This document shows, piece by piece, positions 45,234 through 56,182 of a stretch of 64,000 nucleotides of DNA; the first letter of the stretch is position 1; each line of letters starts with the position of its first letter. The DNA is taken from contig NZ_JABMKZ010000002.1 of the NCBI RefSeq assembly GCF_013204855.1, forward strand, positions 496,001-560,000, written 5' to 3'. A program made the translations under genes and the position numbers. Below the pieces are notes generated by a model, which did not search any database, had not been told where the DNA came from, and saw nothing but the letters and a program-made list of their open reading frames with translations. The stretch is from Paenibacillus alba (GTDB lineage Bacteria > Bacillota > Bacilli > Paenibacillales > NBRC-103111).

Positions 45234-45487
45234 GAAGAAAATTTTCCCCTATCGAAATCGCCATCGCGATTTTGATTGCCATTGGTTTATTGGTAAGTTT
45301 ACGAGCCTTATTCATTCCGATACTCGTGCTAGGGATCATCTTTCTCCTTTATAAGTTTCCGCCATCTCGCTGGAGAAAGTTTTCTACAGGCCGAGGCCCA
45401 TCTAAAGTCAAAAGGAAAAATGCCAAATTTCGTGTCATTAACGGAACTAAGGATTCCGAACCGGACGATTACCCGAAATATCACTAG
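45230..45487 (+). CDS. Small membrane protein coupled to yqhQ
   Basis: An 85-residue protein with two closely spaced hydrophobic segments (IEIAIAILIAIGLLVSL and LFIPILVLGIIFLLYKF) and a strongly basic tail (RWRKFSTGRGPSKVKRKNAK). It starts within the yqhQ stop (ATGA), so translation is coupled. I do not recognise the family; the basic tail may contact RNA, DNA or the membrane surface. Confidence 0.75.
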   Translation: MRRKFSPIEIAIAILIAIGLLVSLRALFIPILVLGIIFLLYKFPPSRWRKFSTGRGPSKVKRKNAKFRVINGTKDSEPDDYPKYH

Positions 45488-45492
45488 GCGCA

Positions 45493-46449
45493 CTATTCCA
45501 GAACGTACTTCGTATAGTTTTCTTCATAAATTTCAGCCGACCATTTGTTGAAATATTCGTTGGAAGCTTTGAATCCTGATTCGTAGAGCAGCATACTTTT
45601 TTCTTTCGATAAGTTGAACTGCGTATTCCCCACACCCAGTGTGGGGATTTTTACTGTTCGGAAACGGTTTTTCTGTTCAATATAACGCTCGTCATGGGCG
45701 CTCAACATCGTGCCAAAAAGCGCCTCGAGCATGGTGATCGGCCCTTTAATTTTCCGGGTATGCGTGTCGCTTTTCCCGACCAGTTGAAAGCCAATCACAG
45801 GAATGATCTCATCGCGGTCCGTATCCTTATCGAAAACCCATAACGGATAGTTACTTAGCAAGCCGCCATCTACAATATAATAAAATTGCTCGGTGAATGG
45901 CGTCGCCTTCCCGAAGCTTTTTATTTTGCGCCGAATCCTCACAGGGTCAAAAAAGTAAGGGATGCTTGTGCTCATCCGCACCGCTTTGGCAATCGAAAAC
46001 TTGCGCGGATCGATCCCATACTGGGCGATATCATCCGGTAGAATAAGCAGTTTGCCTTGCGTAATGTCAGAGGCAATAACACGCAGCTGGTTCGGCTTCA
46101 AATCGCCAAAGGTCCGAATCCCCTTTGCGGCAAGCTGCTGCTCCACCCAATATTCGAGCGCTTCTCCAGCGTATAGGCCTTTTTTGATTAACAAACGTGC
46201 CGCGGGTCCGATAATTTTGGTATTAAAAATGGGGGAACGCTGCATAAACGATTTAAAGGGCGCTCTTAGGATTAATTCCTTCATCTCTTCTCCGGTATAG
46301 CCCGCGGCCAGAAAAGCCGCTACAATCGAGCCTGAGCTTGTACCTGCCACTTCGTTGAAGACGAGTCCCTGTTCCATAGCCGCACTGACTCCGCCTGCAA
46401 GAGCAATCCCTTTCACGCCTCCACCTTCAAACACACCATTAATGATCAA
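45493..46449 (-). CDS. Patatin-like phospholipase
   Basis: A 318-residue lipid hydrolase of the patatin/RssA type (YqhO-like). The oxyanion loop is NGVFEGGGVKGIALAGGV, the nucleophile lies in EVAGTSSGSIVAAFLAAGY (GxSxG) and the catalytic Asp in IVDGGLLSNYPLWVF (DGG). TTG 46449 follows GGGAGTGG; the longer frame to 46551 has no ribosome site. It is between yqhQ and mntR, close to its B. subtilis position. No signal peptide is visible, so it is probably cytoplasmic. Confidence 0.9.
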   Translation of the reverse strand: MIINGVFEGGGVKGIALAGGVSAAMEQGLVFNEVAGTSSGSIVAAFLAAGYTGEEMKELILRAPFKSFMQRSPIFNTKIIGPAARLLIKKGLYAGEALEYWVEQQLAAKGIRTFGDLKPNQLRVIASDITQGKLLILPDDIAQYGIDPRKFSIAKAVRMSTSIPYFFDPVRIRRKIKSFGKATPFTEQFYYIVDGGLLSNYPLWVFDKDTDRDEIIPVIGFQLVGKSDTHTRKIKGPITMLEALFGTMLSAHDERYIEQKNRFRTVKIPTLGVGNTQFNLSKEKSMLLYESGFKASNEYFNKWSAEIYEENYTKYVLE

Positions 46450-46523
46450 CTTACACCACTCCCTGTCGTCGCGCTTAGGGCCTACTTTGTTATGTATGCA
46501 GAGGCGGTTTGTTTCTATACCCA

Positions 46524-46562
46524 CAAAAAAAAGACAGAGCACCGTTGTCACGGTCTCTGTCT
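46524..46562 (-). terminator. Terminator of mntR
   Basis: AGACAGAG and ACCGT pair with ACGGT and CTCTGTCT, followed on the minus strand by eight T residues. The hairpin overlaps the mntR stop codon. Confidence 0.9.
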
Positions 46563-46986
46563 AACTATCAGCGTCGATCTCTTTGCGAATATTCGCAAGG
46601 TCTTCCATCCGATTCGGGTCCCTGCGGAAATATTCGAGCAGCGTTTCAATACAAGTGATGGAATCCCAACTCAGATGATGTTCAATGCCTTCTACATCCT
46701 TATATATATTGTCCTCTTGGACACCAATAACGGTTAAGAAATTTTCCAGAAGCAGATGACGGTCAACTAAACGTTTCCCCATCTTCTTCCCTTTGGGAGT
46801 TAACATAAGTCCACGGTATTTTTCGTAAATCAAATAATGATCCTTGTCCAGCTTTTGAATCATTTTTGTCACGGATGAGGGGTGCACCTCTAGTCCTTCA
46901 GCAATGTCGGAGACACGAGCGTAGCCTTTCTCGTCAATGAGCTTGTATATTCTCTCCAGATAGTCTTCCATGCTAGGTGTAGCCAT
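46561..46986 (-). CDS. mntR: Manganese-responsive repressor MntR
   Basis: A 141-residue DtxR-family regulator of Mn uptake. [15 protein letters not shown] carries ligands Asp8 and Glu11; [14 protein letters not shown] is the recognition helix; [12 protein letters not shown] and [14 protein letters not shown] give the other metal ligands (His, Glu, His). ATG 46986 follows AGGGGGAAATAAAGCA; the frame continues upstream to 47040 but without a site. Length equals B. subtilis MntR. Confidence 0.95.
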   Translation of the reverse strand: MATPSMEDYLERIYKLIDEKGYARVSDIAEGLEVHPSSVTKMIQKLDKDHYLIYEKYRGLMLTPKGKKMGKRLVDRHLLLENFLTVIGVQEDNIYKDVEGIEHHLSWDSITCIETLLEYFRRDPNRMEDLANIRKEIDADS

Positions 46987-47150
46987 TGCTTTATTTCCCC
47001 CTGCTTTTGCTTTATTTCCTGTCAACTGCTTACTTATCATAATGCATCAACCCAGATGCGGTCAAATATCCCATGGTTCATCGTCTCCTCGGTTTGGCAC
47101 ACTAAGGAACACCGTTAATTCTAATCTCGATACGTTGAAAGGAGACAAAC

Positions 47151-48212
47151 ATGGCGACTGAACTGCTCACAAGACCTGTGCCTGCCACTTCTGTTTTTGT
47201 CCCCGAGCTTGTCTATTTTGAACCGGATGCGATGAATTATCCCAAAGGCCAGCGGATCTATGAATGGGCTAAACAGCAAGGTCTTGAGATTCATATGACA
47301 ACCTCTCATAACCAAATTCGGGATTTGCCCGGCGACTCTGAGCTCGAGAAATATAAAATTGCCAAACGCACGCTTGTCGTCGGCCTCCGCAAAACACTCA
47401 AATTCGAGACGTCCAAACCATCCGCTGAGTACGCAATCCCTATTGCCACTGGCTGTATGGGACATTGTCATTATTGCTATCTTCAAACCACAATGGGAGC
47501 CAAGCCCTACATTCGTGTCTATGTCAACATGGACGATATCCTTGGAGCCGCCAAGCAATATATTGAAGAACGGGAACCGGAAATCACACGTTTCGAAGCA
47601 GCCTGCACGTCTGATCCTGTGGGATTGGAGCATATCTCCGGTTCCTTAAAAGAATTAATTGAGTTCATGGGTCAGCAGGAGCACGGCCGCTTGCGCTTTG
47701 TAACCAAGTATCATCATGTGGATCCCCTTCTCGATGCCAAACATAACAAACACACCCGTTTTCGTTTTAGCGTAAACGCGGATTATGTCATCAAGAATTT
47801 TGAGCCCGGCACCTCCAAATTTCATGAACGTATCGAAGCCGCAGGTAAAGTAGCCCATGCAGGCTATCCGCTCGGTTTCATCATTGCGCCGATTATTTGG
47901 CATGAAGGCTGGGAAGATGGGTATGCAACCTTGCTGGAACGGCTCTACAAAGAGCTGCCTGCCGAAGCTGCCGCTGATTTGACTTTCGAAATGATCCAAC
48001 ATCGTTTCACGCGAACGGCCAAAAATATCATTGAAAAAAGATATCCAAAAACGAAATTGGAGATGGACGAAGAAAAACGTAAATACAAATGGGGTAAGTA
48101 TGGAAGAGGCAAATATGTATATCCCGATGAACAAGCAAATGCCTTGAGAGAATTCATCACTGAACAGATCTTTGATAAATTCCCTCAAGCCAAAATTGAA
48201 TATTTTACGTAG
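47151..48212 (+). CDS. splB: Spore photoproduct lyase
   Basis: A 353-residue radical-SAM enzyme that reverses 5-thyminyl-5,6-dihydrothymine in germinating spores. The [4Fe-4S] motif is ATGCMGHCHYCYLQT (CX3CX2C), and the hydrogen-donor Cys is in FEAACTSDPVGLEH. FVTKYHHVDPLLDAKHNKHT and NADYVIKNFEPGTSKFHERI are family stretches. ATG 47151 follows AAAGGAG. No splA precedes it. A forespore SigG promoter would be expected; TTCAT and CACACTA near 47080-47105 are only a weak match. Confidence 0.95.
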   Translation: MATELLTRPVPATSVFVPELVYFEPDAMNYPKGQRIYEWAKQQGLEIHMTTSHNQIRDLPGDSELEKYKIAKRTLVVGLRKTLKFETSKPSAEYAIPIATGCMGHCHYCYLQTTMGAKPYIRVYVNMDDILGAAKQYIEEREPEITRFEAACTSDPVGLEHISGSLKELIEFMGQQEHGRLRFVTKYHHVDPLLDAKHNKHTRFRFSVNADYVIKNFEPGTSKFHERIEAAGKVAHAGYPLGFIIAPIIWHEGWEDGYATLLERLYKELPAEAAADLTFEMIQHRFTRTAKNIIEKRYPKTKLEMDEEKRKYKWGKYGRGKYVYPDEQANALREFITEQIFDKFPQAKIEYFT

Positions 48213-48213
48213 C

Positions 48214-48927
48214 TTAAAATTTCATCCAAGCCGGCGTTATGGAGTTCAGCCAAAGCGTGATTTGCGTCATTTTGCCTGTATAGAGAAGAATGGCGATCAA
48301 AATCATTAAGCCCCCGCCAATTTTCATAATCAGATTGGAGTATTTCAGAATCCATTTGGTCGAACCGATGAAAAATGAAAGGACAAAGAACGGAATCGCA
48401 AACCCAAGCGAATAAGCCGTTGTAAGCTGGAACCACGTTCCAGGTTCTGTCGTCGCCAGTGCAAGAATGGCGGAAAGAATCGGTCCCACACAAGGTGACC
48501 AACCTGCTGCAAACCCCATCCCAACAAGAATGGATCCCAAATAGCCTGCGGGACGAAAATTGATATTTAATTTTCGTTCCTTCATTAACCATTGAGGCTG
48601 AAAGATACCAAGCAGAAACAATCCCATAATGAAAATTAAAAGGGCAGCAATTTGTCTAAGCAAATCACGATAATCAAAGAAGAAATTCCCCAAGAAACCA
48701 GCCGTTAACCCCAACGTATAAAAAATGATCGAAAATCCAACGATAAAACTTAACGTATGCAGCATCGTTTGTCGGCGAACGCGAGAAGTCGTTTCTCCTG
48801 ATTTCAACTCGCTAACTGAAATTCCCGTTATGTAAGAAAGATAAGAGGGATACAAAGGCAAGCAGCAAGGTGATATGAAGGATGCGATTCCTGCCCATAA
48901 TGCGATCCAAATATTAACAGAGTCCAT
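48214..48927 (-). CDS. ccdA: CcdA-type thiol-disulfide transporter
   Basis: A 237-residue membrane protein with six helices that carries reducing power across the membrane for cytochrome c maturation and for spore cortex assembly. The redox cysteines lie in FISPCCLPLYPSYLSYI and FAAGWSPCVGPILSAIL. It starts one base after znuB, so it is the last gene of the zinc-uptake operon, an unusual pairing. It converges with splB, their ends one base apart. Confidence 0.92.
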   Translation of the reverse strand: MDSVNIWIALWAGIASFISPCCLPLYPSYLSYITGISVSELKSGETTSRVRRQTMLHTLSFIVGFSIIFYTLGLTAGFLGNFFFDYRDLLRQIAALLIFIMGLFLLGIFQPQWLMKERKLNINFRPAGYLGSILVGMGFAAGWSPCVGPILSAILALATTEPGTWFQLTTAYSLGFAIPFFVLSFFIGSTKWILKYSNLIMKIGGGLMILIAILLYTGKMTQITLWLNSITPAWMKF

Positions 48928-48928
48928 G

Positions 48929-49729
48929 TTAAATCCTCAATCCTCTTTTCAGAATGATCCCGACCAGCATAGCAATAAGCGTAAGAACAACCGTACCGCC
49001 TGGAGCCAGGTCCCACACTCCCGCGACAACAAGTCCAATAACAACGGCAATTTCAGAAAAGAGAATCGCTAAAAAGACCGAATGTTTAAAGCTTCGAGCG
49101 ATTAATAAACTGCAGGCAACCGGAATCGTTAATAAAGATGAAACCAGTAGTGCCCCCACAATCTTAATAGCAACCGAAATGACTAGCGCGGTAAGCATTG
49201 TAATCATCATATTATAATATTTGAGTGGAAGTCCACTTACACTCGCTGCGTCCTCATCAAAGAACATAAGAAAAAACTCTTTAAAATGCGCCGCAATGAT
49301 GCCAACTACAAGCACGCATACACCAAGTACAACCCATAGATCTGTGCTGTCGAGCGTATAAATGCTGCCAAACAAATAACTCATCACATTCATGTTAAAG
49401 CCCTTGCCTAGGGTAAATAGCAGCGTAGCCAGCGCCACGCCTCCTGACATAATAATAGCAATAGACAGCTCTGCATACGTCTTGTACGCTTTGCGCAAGC
49501 GTTCAATGGCGAATGAAGCTAGCAATGCAAATACAAGTCCAACGCCTAACGGATAGACGTTAATTAGAAAGCCGAGGGCTACACCAGCGATGGATACATG
49601 TGCAAGCGTATCACCAATCATCGACAATCGCCTTAGGACAAGAAAAACGCCCATCAAAGGCGCCGCAAGCCCAATTAAAATTCCGCCAATTAAAGCACGC
49701 TGAAAAAAGTACTCCGTGAAAATGTCCAA
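48929..49729 (-). CDS. znuB: Zinc ABC transporter permease ZnuB
   Basis: A 266-residue ABC-3 family permease with seven to eight helices: ALIGGILIGLAAPLMGVFLV at the N-terminus, RRLSMIGDTLAHVSIAGVAL, YAELSIAIIMSGGVALATLL and FDEDAASVSGLPLKYYNMMI. It moves Zn(II) (or Mn) inward with ZnuC. Twelve bases separate it from znuC. Confidence 0.92.
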   Translation of the reverse strand: MDIFTEYFFQRALIGGILIGLAAPLMGVFLVLRRLSMIGDTLAHVSIAGVALGFLINVYPLGVGLVFALLASFAIERLRKAYKTYAELSIAIIMSGGVALATLLFTLGKGFNMNVMSYLFGSIYTLDSTDLWVVLGVCVLVVGIIAAHFKEFFLMFFDEDAASVSGLPLKYYNMMITMLTALVISVAIKIVGALLVSSLLTIPVACSLLIARSFKHSVFLAILFSEIAVVIGLVVAGVWDLAPGGTVVLTLIAMLVGIILKRGLRI

Positions 49730-49741
49730 AATGCCCGCTCC

Positions 49742-50521
49742 TTACTGAACTCCGATCATCTCGCGAATTTGGCCGATTGAATGAGTCAAATTCGTCTCAC
49801 GGCAATCCTCGGGATCATGGGTATGCTTGACATAAAACTTAATGCCGCCGCTTACCTGCTGCGGCTCTGTTCCTAAATAAGACTGCATCATGTCCATATC
49901 ATGGGAGACCATGATGAAAGTCATATGGTGATGCTGATGCATATGTCGGATCATTCGGAAGAATCCGACTTGCGTCTCTGCATCAATCCCAACCGTCGGC
50001 TCATCGAGTATAAGGAGCTCTGGATTGTTCACGATCGCGCGCGCAAGGAAAGCGCGTTGCTGCTGTCCACCCGACAGCTGACCAATGCGACGGTCAGCCA
50101 AGTCTTCGATGCGCATGGCGAGCATCGCATCTTCGGCTTTTTGAAGATCGACCTTGGACAGGCGGCGATATACCCGTTTTTTGGTGTACATCCCCGACAG
50201 CACAATTTCTCTCACCGTAGCCGGAAACAGGGGATTAAACGCATTTTTCTGGGGAACATACCCAATGCGTTCCCAATCCTTGAATTGGCTTAAGGGCCGA
50301 TCAAACAACCTGATCTCACCAGCTGTTGGCTTCAACAAACCGACAAGCATTTTGAGCAGCGTTGTTTTGCCCGCACCATTGGAGCCTATAACGCCAACAA
50401 AATCGCGTTCGAGCACATCGAAACGCAGCTTATCTATCACTTTCTTATGTTCATAGGAGAATGACACATCATCCATAGACACGATACTGCGATGACAAAA
50501 TTCTTTTTGACTAATCTCCAT
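49742..50521 (-). CDS. znuC: Zinc ABC transporter ATP-binding protein ZnuC
   Basis: A 259-residue ATPase. Walker A GVIGSNGAGKTTLLKML, Q-loop YVPQKNAFNPLFPATV, signature GQLSGGQQQRAFLARAIV, Walker B LLILDEPTVGIDAETQ, switch His in FIMVSHDMDMM. A C-terminal segment with YVKHTHDPEDCRETNLTHSI is rich in possible metal ligands. Second gene of the znuACB operon. Confidence 0.93.
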   Translation of the reverse strand: MEISQKEFCHRSIVSMDDVSFSYEHKKVIDKLRFDVLERDFVGVIGSNGAGKTTLLKMLVGLLKPTAGEIRLFDRPLSQFKDWERIGYVPQKNAFNPLFPATVREIVLSGMYTKKRVYRRLSKVDLQKAEDAMLAMRIEDLADRRIGQLSGGQQQRAFLARAIVNNPELLILDEPTVGIDAETQVGFFRMIRHMHQHHHMTFIMVSHDMDMMQSYLGTEPQQVSGGIKFYVKHTHDPEDCRETNLTHSIGQIREMIGVQ

Positions 50522-50573
50522 CTATTAACTCCTGACTCCTTCATTATGGAATGACTCCAAAACTACTCTTCCT

Positions 50574-51491
50574 TTATTGTAAAGCCTTCACCAAGTTTTT
50601 CAAATTTTTGTCCATGATCGAAATATAACTTTCGCCTGCCTTCACTTGCTCGTCTGTCAGACCCTCAATTGGACTTAGAACCATGGTATCCACCTTAGCA
50701 TCCTTTGCTAACGTTTTTGCCAACTTATCAGAAACAAGCTCTTCAAAGAATATATATTTCAATTCATGTTCTTTCATGTATTCATTCATTTTCTTCAAAT
50801 CCTGGGCAGTCGGCTCAGCGTCTGGGGACAATCCCATAATCGACATCTGAGTCAAACCATAATCTCGGCATAAATACGCAAAAGCCTGATGAGATACCGC
50901 AATCTCTTTCTTCTTGGTTGATGCAAGCTCTTTTTTGTAACGAGCATCTAGATCCGTCAGTTGTTGAGCATAACTAGCATAATTTTGCTCGAATGCTTCT
51001 TTATGTGCAGGGTCAGCATTAATGAGAGCCTCTTTAATATTATTAGCCATTTTTATCGCATTTAACGGGCTTAACCAGGCATGCGGATCAAATTCTTCTT
51101 TATTTTCGGAGGTTTTGATTAAATTGGCCCCTTTGCTTGCTTCTACAACTTTCAAAGTTGAATCTGCGGGCAGACTGCCAAGGAAATCTTTCACCCATCC
51201 TTCGAAACCTGCTCCTTGATAGACAAACACTTGGGATTTCGTCATATTTTTAATATCGCGGCTCTTTGGGGACCAATCATGCGGCTCTACACCCGCTGGA
51301 ACAAGATTGATCGCATTCACATACTCACCGCCAATAGTACGAGTAAACTCATACAAGGGGTAAAAGCTGGCAACTACATTAACCTTACCGTCCACCAGCT
51401 TAGCCTTCGTACTCGAATCACTGGCACAACCTGTCGCCACAATCGCTAAAAAAGCGAAAACAACTATATAAAAAAATCTCTTGTTTGCCAT
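50574..51491 (-). CDS. znuA: Zinc-binding lipoprotein ZnuA/AdcA
   Basis: A 305-residue cluster A-I substrate-binding protein. Lipobox: FLAIVATGCASDSS. Metal ligands are visible in LVPAGVEPHDWSPKSR (His), EFDPHAWLSPLNAIK (His) and IAVSHQAFAYLC (His), with a final Asp expected in the second lobe. No long His-rich loop. ATG 51491 has GGAGAG about eight bases upstream. A Zur-like site lies just before it, supporting zinc rather than manganese. Confidence 0.93.
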   Translation of the reverse strand: MANKRFFYIVVFAFLAIVATGCASDSSTKAKLVDGKVNVVASFYPLYEFTRTIGGEYVNAINLVPAGVEPHDWSPKSRDIKNMTKSQVFVYQGAGFEGWVKDFLGSLPADSTLKVVEASKGANLIKTSENKEEFDPHAWLSPLNAIKMANNIKEALINADPAHKEAFEQNYASYAQQLTDLDARYKKELASTKKKEIAVSHQAFAYLCRDYGLTQMSIMGLSPDAEPTAQDLKKMNEYMKEHELKYIFFEELVSDKLAKTLAKDAKVDTMVLSPIEGLTDEQVKAGESYISIMDKNLKNLVKALQ

Positions 51492-51516
51492 CCCCATATC
51501 TCTCCACTCACATTCT

Positions 51517-51537
51517 AAATCGTAATTATTTTTATTA
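51517..51537. promoter_or_regulatory. Zur box upstream of znuA
   Basis: The half site AAATCGTAAT (51517-51526) is a perfect match to the Bacillus Zur operator arm. It is followed by T and a weaker second arm ATTTTTATTA. It lies 25 bases before the znuA start, within the expected promoter, and should repress the operon when zinc is adequate. Confidence 0.75.
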
Positions 51538-51647
51538 ACGAATTGATTATACGAATCCCCCTACCCGAAGTCAATACATCTAGGCGCAAAATAAAAGGAC
51601 TAACTGCGGATGTTCACAGCATAGCCCCACTTTTTCCCCACATTCGT

Positions 51648-52013
51648 TCACTTATCTTGTTCACCATCAGTCCCCGACTCCTGATTGTCACCCTTCTTAT
51701 CCGAACTCGACTTTTCAGGCTTGTTGCTTTCCTCTTTTAATTTCTTGTAGCGTTCTTCTGACTGTTTAATCAGTTTCTTCTCCTGCTGAGTCTTATATTC
51801 GATAATTTCATTATACATCTGATATTGTTTCTTCAACTCTTGATTAATAACACTGTCATCCTGCTTGGTGCTTTGCGCCTTCGATTTCCCTTGTTTCTGC
51901 TGAGAAGTATCCTCTTTTTGCTTATCTGATCCTTTGCCAAATAGCGTGCAGGCTGTTAAAAGAAAAGCCAGACCAAAAACAACGATAATTTTCACTATAA
52001 ATCGTATCTTCAT
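51648..52013 (-). CDS. Small Lys/Gln/Ser-rich lipoprotein of unknown function
   Basis: A 121-residue exported protein: signal FIVKIIVVFGLAFLLTAC with lipobox LTAC, then a highly charged region with Gln/Lys/Ser runs (DKQKEDTSQQKQGKSKAQST), a predicted coiled coil (YQMYNEIIEYKTQQEKKLIK), and an acidic tail (GTDGEQDK). ATG 52013 follows GGAGTGAAGCAG; longer in-frame starts lack a site. No family recognised. Confidence 0.78.
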   Translation of the reverse strand: MKIRFIVKIIVVFGLAFLLTACTLFGKGSDKQKEDTSQQKQGKSKAQSTKQDDSVINQELKKQYQMYNEIIEYKTQQEKKLIKQSEERYKKLKEESNKPEKSSSDKKGDNQESGTDGEQDK

Positions 52014-52081
52014 CTGCTTCACTCCGTTGTTAGTTTCCTTTAGGATTCCCCACTTGCCTAGGAACCCATTCACAAACAAAA

Positions 52082-52124
52082 GAAAGCCTCCAGCCCCACG
52101 TTATCCGTGGGATTGGAGGCTTGT
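52082..52124 (-). terminator. Terminator of metG
   Basis: AAGCCTCCA with inner CCCACG pairs to CGTGGG and TGGAGGCTT, then TTCTTTTGTTTG on the minus strand, 12 bases after the metG stop. Confidence 0.88.
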
Positions 52125-52136
52125 CGTTCCTTGCCT

Positions 52137-54155
<2,019 letters not shown>

Positions 54156-54170
54156 TTAGTAGAAAACACA

Positions 54171-54420
54171 AAAAACCCTCATCCATCTTGGGACGAGAGT
54201 TGAACTCACGCGGTACCACCCAGGTTCCCCCGCCTTTCACAAGCTCGGGGCTCAGTAAGTCTTTACGACTTGCCCATTAACGCTGGGACACGAAGCCAGC
54301 TCACTCCCATAATGTGTGTTGTTTTGCGAACACATTGGGAAGCTCGAAGGCTTATTCTCCGGGACCATCTTCCAAACTTTCTCCTATACCGGCTTTCACC
54401 TAACCCGGCTCTCTGTTCAT
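54171..54420 (-). promoter_or_regulatory. T-box riboswitch of metG
   Basis: The T-box core GGGTGGTACCGCG lies at 54220-54232 (minus strand). The terminator CTCTCGTCCC / GGATGAGGG with six U is at 54171-54209. Stem I begins near 54415 (AGAGAGCCGGG, then GGTGAAAGCCGG). The likely specifier codon is ATG at 54368-54366, within GAAGATGGTCCC, matching methionine. Uncharged tRNA-Met should promote antitermination. Confidence 0.9.
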
Positions 54421-54500
54421 AGGCATCCATTTGTACTTATCCGTTCATCGAAGCATATATAACATCTTAAGCCAAATATATCGAAAAGAAACATACCATG

Positions 54501-54752
54501 TCAAGCAGACTGATCGTTATGAGTTAATTTTTCCGCTTTGGCTGCCGGCACATGATCAACCCCGCCTGGATGAAAGGGATGACACTTGCATATCCGTTTC
54601 ACAGATAGCCATGATCCCTTCAGGGCACCGTGAACCTCAAGAGCTTCCAGCGCATATTGCGAGCAAGTAGGATAGAATCGACAAGTTGGCGGCTTCAACG
54701 GAGAAAGAAACTTCCGATAGAAATGAATGGGAATTTGCAAAGTCTTTTTCAT
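54501..54752 (-). CDS. yidD: Membrane protein insertion efficiency factor YidD
   Basis: An 83-residue protein: [20 protein letters not shown] then [14 protein letters not shown] and [20 protein letters not shown], the full YidD/DUF37 pattern with its conserved cysteines. It helps YidC/Sec insertion at the inner membrane. ATG 54752 is preferred over the longer frame, which lacks a site. In many genomes yidD lies near rnpA and yidC; here it stands alone after metG. Confidence 0.94.
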   Translation of the reverse strand: MKKTLQIPIHFYRKFLSPLKPPTCRFYPTCSQYALEALEVHGALKGSWLSVKRICKCHPFHPGGVDHVPAAKAEKLTHNDQSA

Positions 54753-54841
54753 AGTTCCGCTTCCCCTTAATTTATAAATATCAAGCATTCTGTTACTACA
54801 TCATGCCTGAAAAAAGGAGCACGGTCAATTTATGAATGTTC

Positions 54842-55540
54842 CTATCCAGTAATTTGATAACATTTAAAAAAGCTACGATATAAATGGATTGAAACAAACT
54901 TTTTAAACCATTTATTAAAAGAATAGGGACAAGACATGCCACTTTCGAATTTGTGTGCATGAAAAGCATAACCCAAATAAAGTTTAGGAGTTACTTTCTT
55001 AAAGGTTATTTTTTCATGAAGCCGGCTTACTTTAGACGCCATACAAGAGACTAAATCCCATTTATCAATCGGTATGCTCGAATGTTCATCCTGATGATTC
55101 GCAACTGTATCCAACCTTGTAGCGGAATTGGAAGCTTCCATTTTCCGAAACGAGTTTTTCCAGTTTTCTTCACTAACAAAAGCAAAATATATTTTTTTCA
55201 ATAATAATTGAGCGCTTCTATAATTAATTCCAAGAATTTGCGACAATGACGTGGCCGAATAACGATGATCGGATTGAACTAATAATTGGATAGCCCGGAA
55301 CCATAGAAGCAGCGAAAGCTTGGATTTATGCATGATCGTCCCAGCCGTTAAAGAAATCTGCATCCTGCACTCCTTACATTCCAACAATCTGCGAGAACGA
55401 ATATGAAAAGCTTCATGATAATCACAACGAGGACAACAAAATCCATTGGCCCATCGCAAACTCAACAAGTATTTCTCACAATCTTCTTCTGTCAGAAAAA
55501 TACTCAAATCCATATCAACAAATTCCTGCCACAATTTCAT
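54842..55540 (-). CDS. Orphan zinc-ribbon protein related to the IS1595 transposase N-terminus
   Basis: A 232-residue protein. Residues 15-85 match the zinc-ribbon head of IS1595/ISXO2-type transposases: FCCPRCDYHEAFHIRSRRLL, ECKECRMQISLTAGTIM, LSLLLWFRAIQLLV. The catalytic DDE/N part that should follow is missing; instead there is a helical segment (SQILGINYRSAQLLLKKIYF) and an unrelated C-terminal region with FHAHKFESGMSCPYSFNKWF. The frame is intact with a fair ribosome site (GGTGGTGAAGAA). It could be a remnant or a domesticated DNA-binding protein. No terminal inverted repeats were evident. Confidence 0.75.
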   Translation of the reverse strand: MKLWQEFVDMDLSIFLTEEDCEKYLLSLRWANGFCCPRCDYHEAFHIRSRRLLECKECRMQISLTAGTIMHKSKLSLLLWFRAIQLLVQSDHRYSATSLSQILGINYRSAQLLLKKIYFAFVSEENWKNSFRKMEASNSATRLDTVANHQDEHSSIPIDKWDLVSCMASKVSRLHEKITFKKVTPKLYLGYAFHAHKFESGMSCPYSFNKWFKKFVSIHLYRSFFKCYQITG

Positions 55541-55952
55541 TTCTTCACCACCATAAGGAACATTTGTTCTTATTTTATTATACCAAATATACGTTCGCTT
55601 GTGAAGTAATTTTTAGGTATGTTTTTTAATTTTGTATATATAAAAATACTATAAATCGCCTAGCTGAATAATAGGTTTCTATGAAACGCTTTTTCTGTGA
55701 TACATACAAAAATATCGACGAAACGCCAGAAACATTATCGAATAGATAGCCAGCAGTTCAGATAGCAGTTGACTCTTGCGGCCTCACTAGCTAGCTCCAG
55801 TCATCAAATTCCACAAAAGTTCGCGCTCAAGCGGCATCCATCGTTCTAGAGCTCTAGCGGCTTCAATAGTCTGCGTGCTTTACGGTTCTCCATTTTCTGG
55901 TCCTCAAATGACCCCGATATTTCTAGCCCCTAGCTACTCTTACTCCACTCAC

Positions 55953-56182
55953 TTCTTTAGTCGTTCCAGTCAGTTCATTCTTCTTTTTTGCTCCTGCAGC
56001 TCGATCCTCTTCATGCTCCGACTAGCTCTCACCTCTTCTAATCCCTGTCAGCCCAATCCTCTTGCTGGCTCCGGTCAGCCCGCCTCTCTTCTAGCTCCGC
56101 TCAGCTCTCTCCTCTTGCGGCTCCACTAACCCTACCTCTCTTGTGACTATGGTAATTCTAGTCCTCTAGTGCCAATGATAGT
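55953..56182. repeat. Degenerate tandem repeat, 26-bp period
   Basis: The anchor CTCTT (or one-base variants) recurs at 55953, 55981, 56007, 56033, 56059, 56086, 56112, 56138 and 56164, that is every 26 bases with single exceptions of 27 and 28. Rough unit: CTCTT, five or six variable bases, GCTCCG, TCAGC and a pyrimidine-rich end. Units are contiguous, without unique spacers. The plus strand is pyrimidine-rich. Confidence 0.75.

Noticed and set aside
47078..47106. SigG promoter for splB
   Set aside because: TTCAT and CACACTA deviate too much from the SigG pattern to list as a site, though such control is expected.
55875..56129. 84-codon plus-strand frame over the 26-bp repeat
   Set aside because: Ser/Leu-rich because of the pyrimidine-rich repeat; no ribosome site, and the 26-base period breaks any coding repeat.
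55953..56182. Possible CRISPR array
   Set aside because: Units are contiguous and degenerate with no unique spacers, and no cas gene is near.
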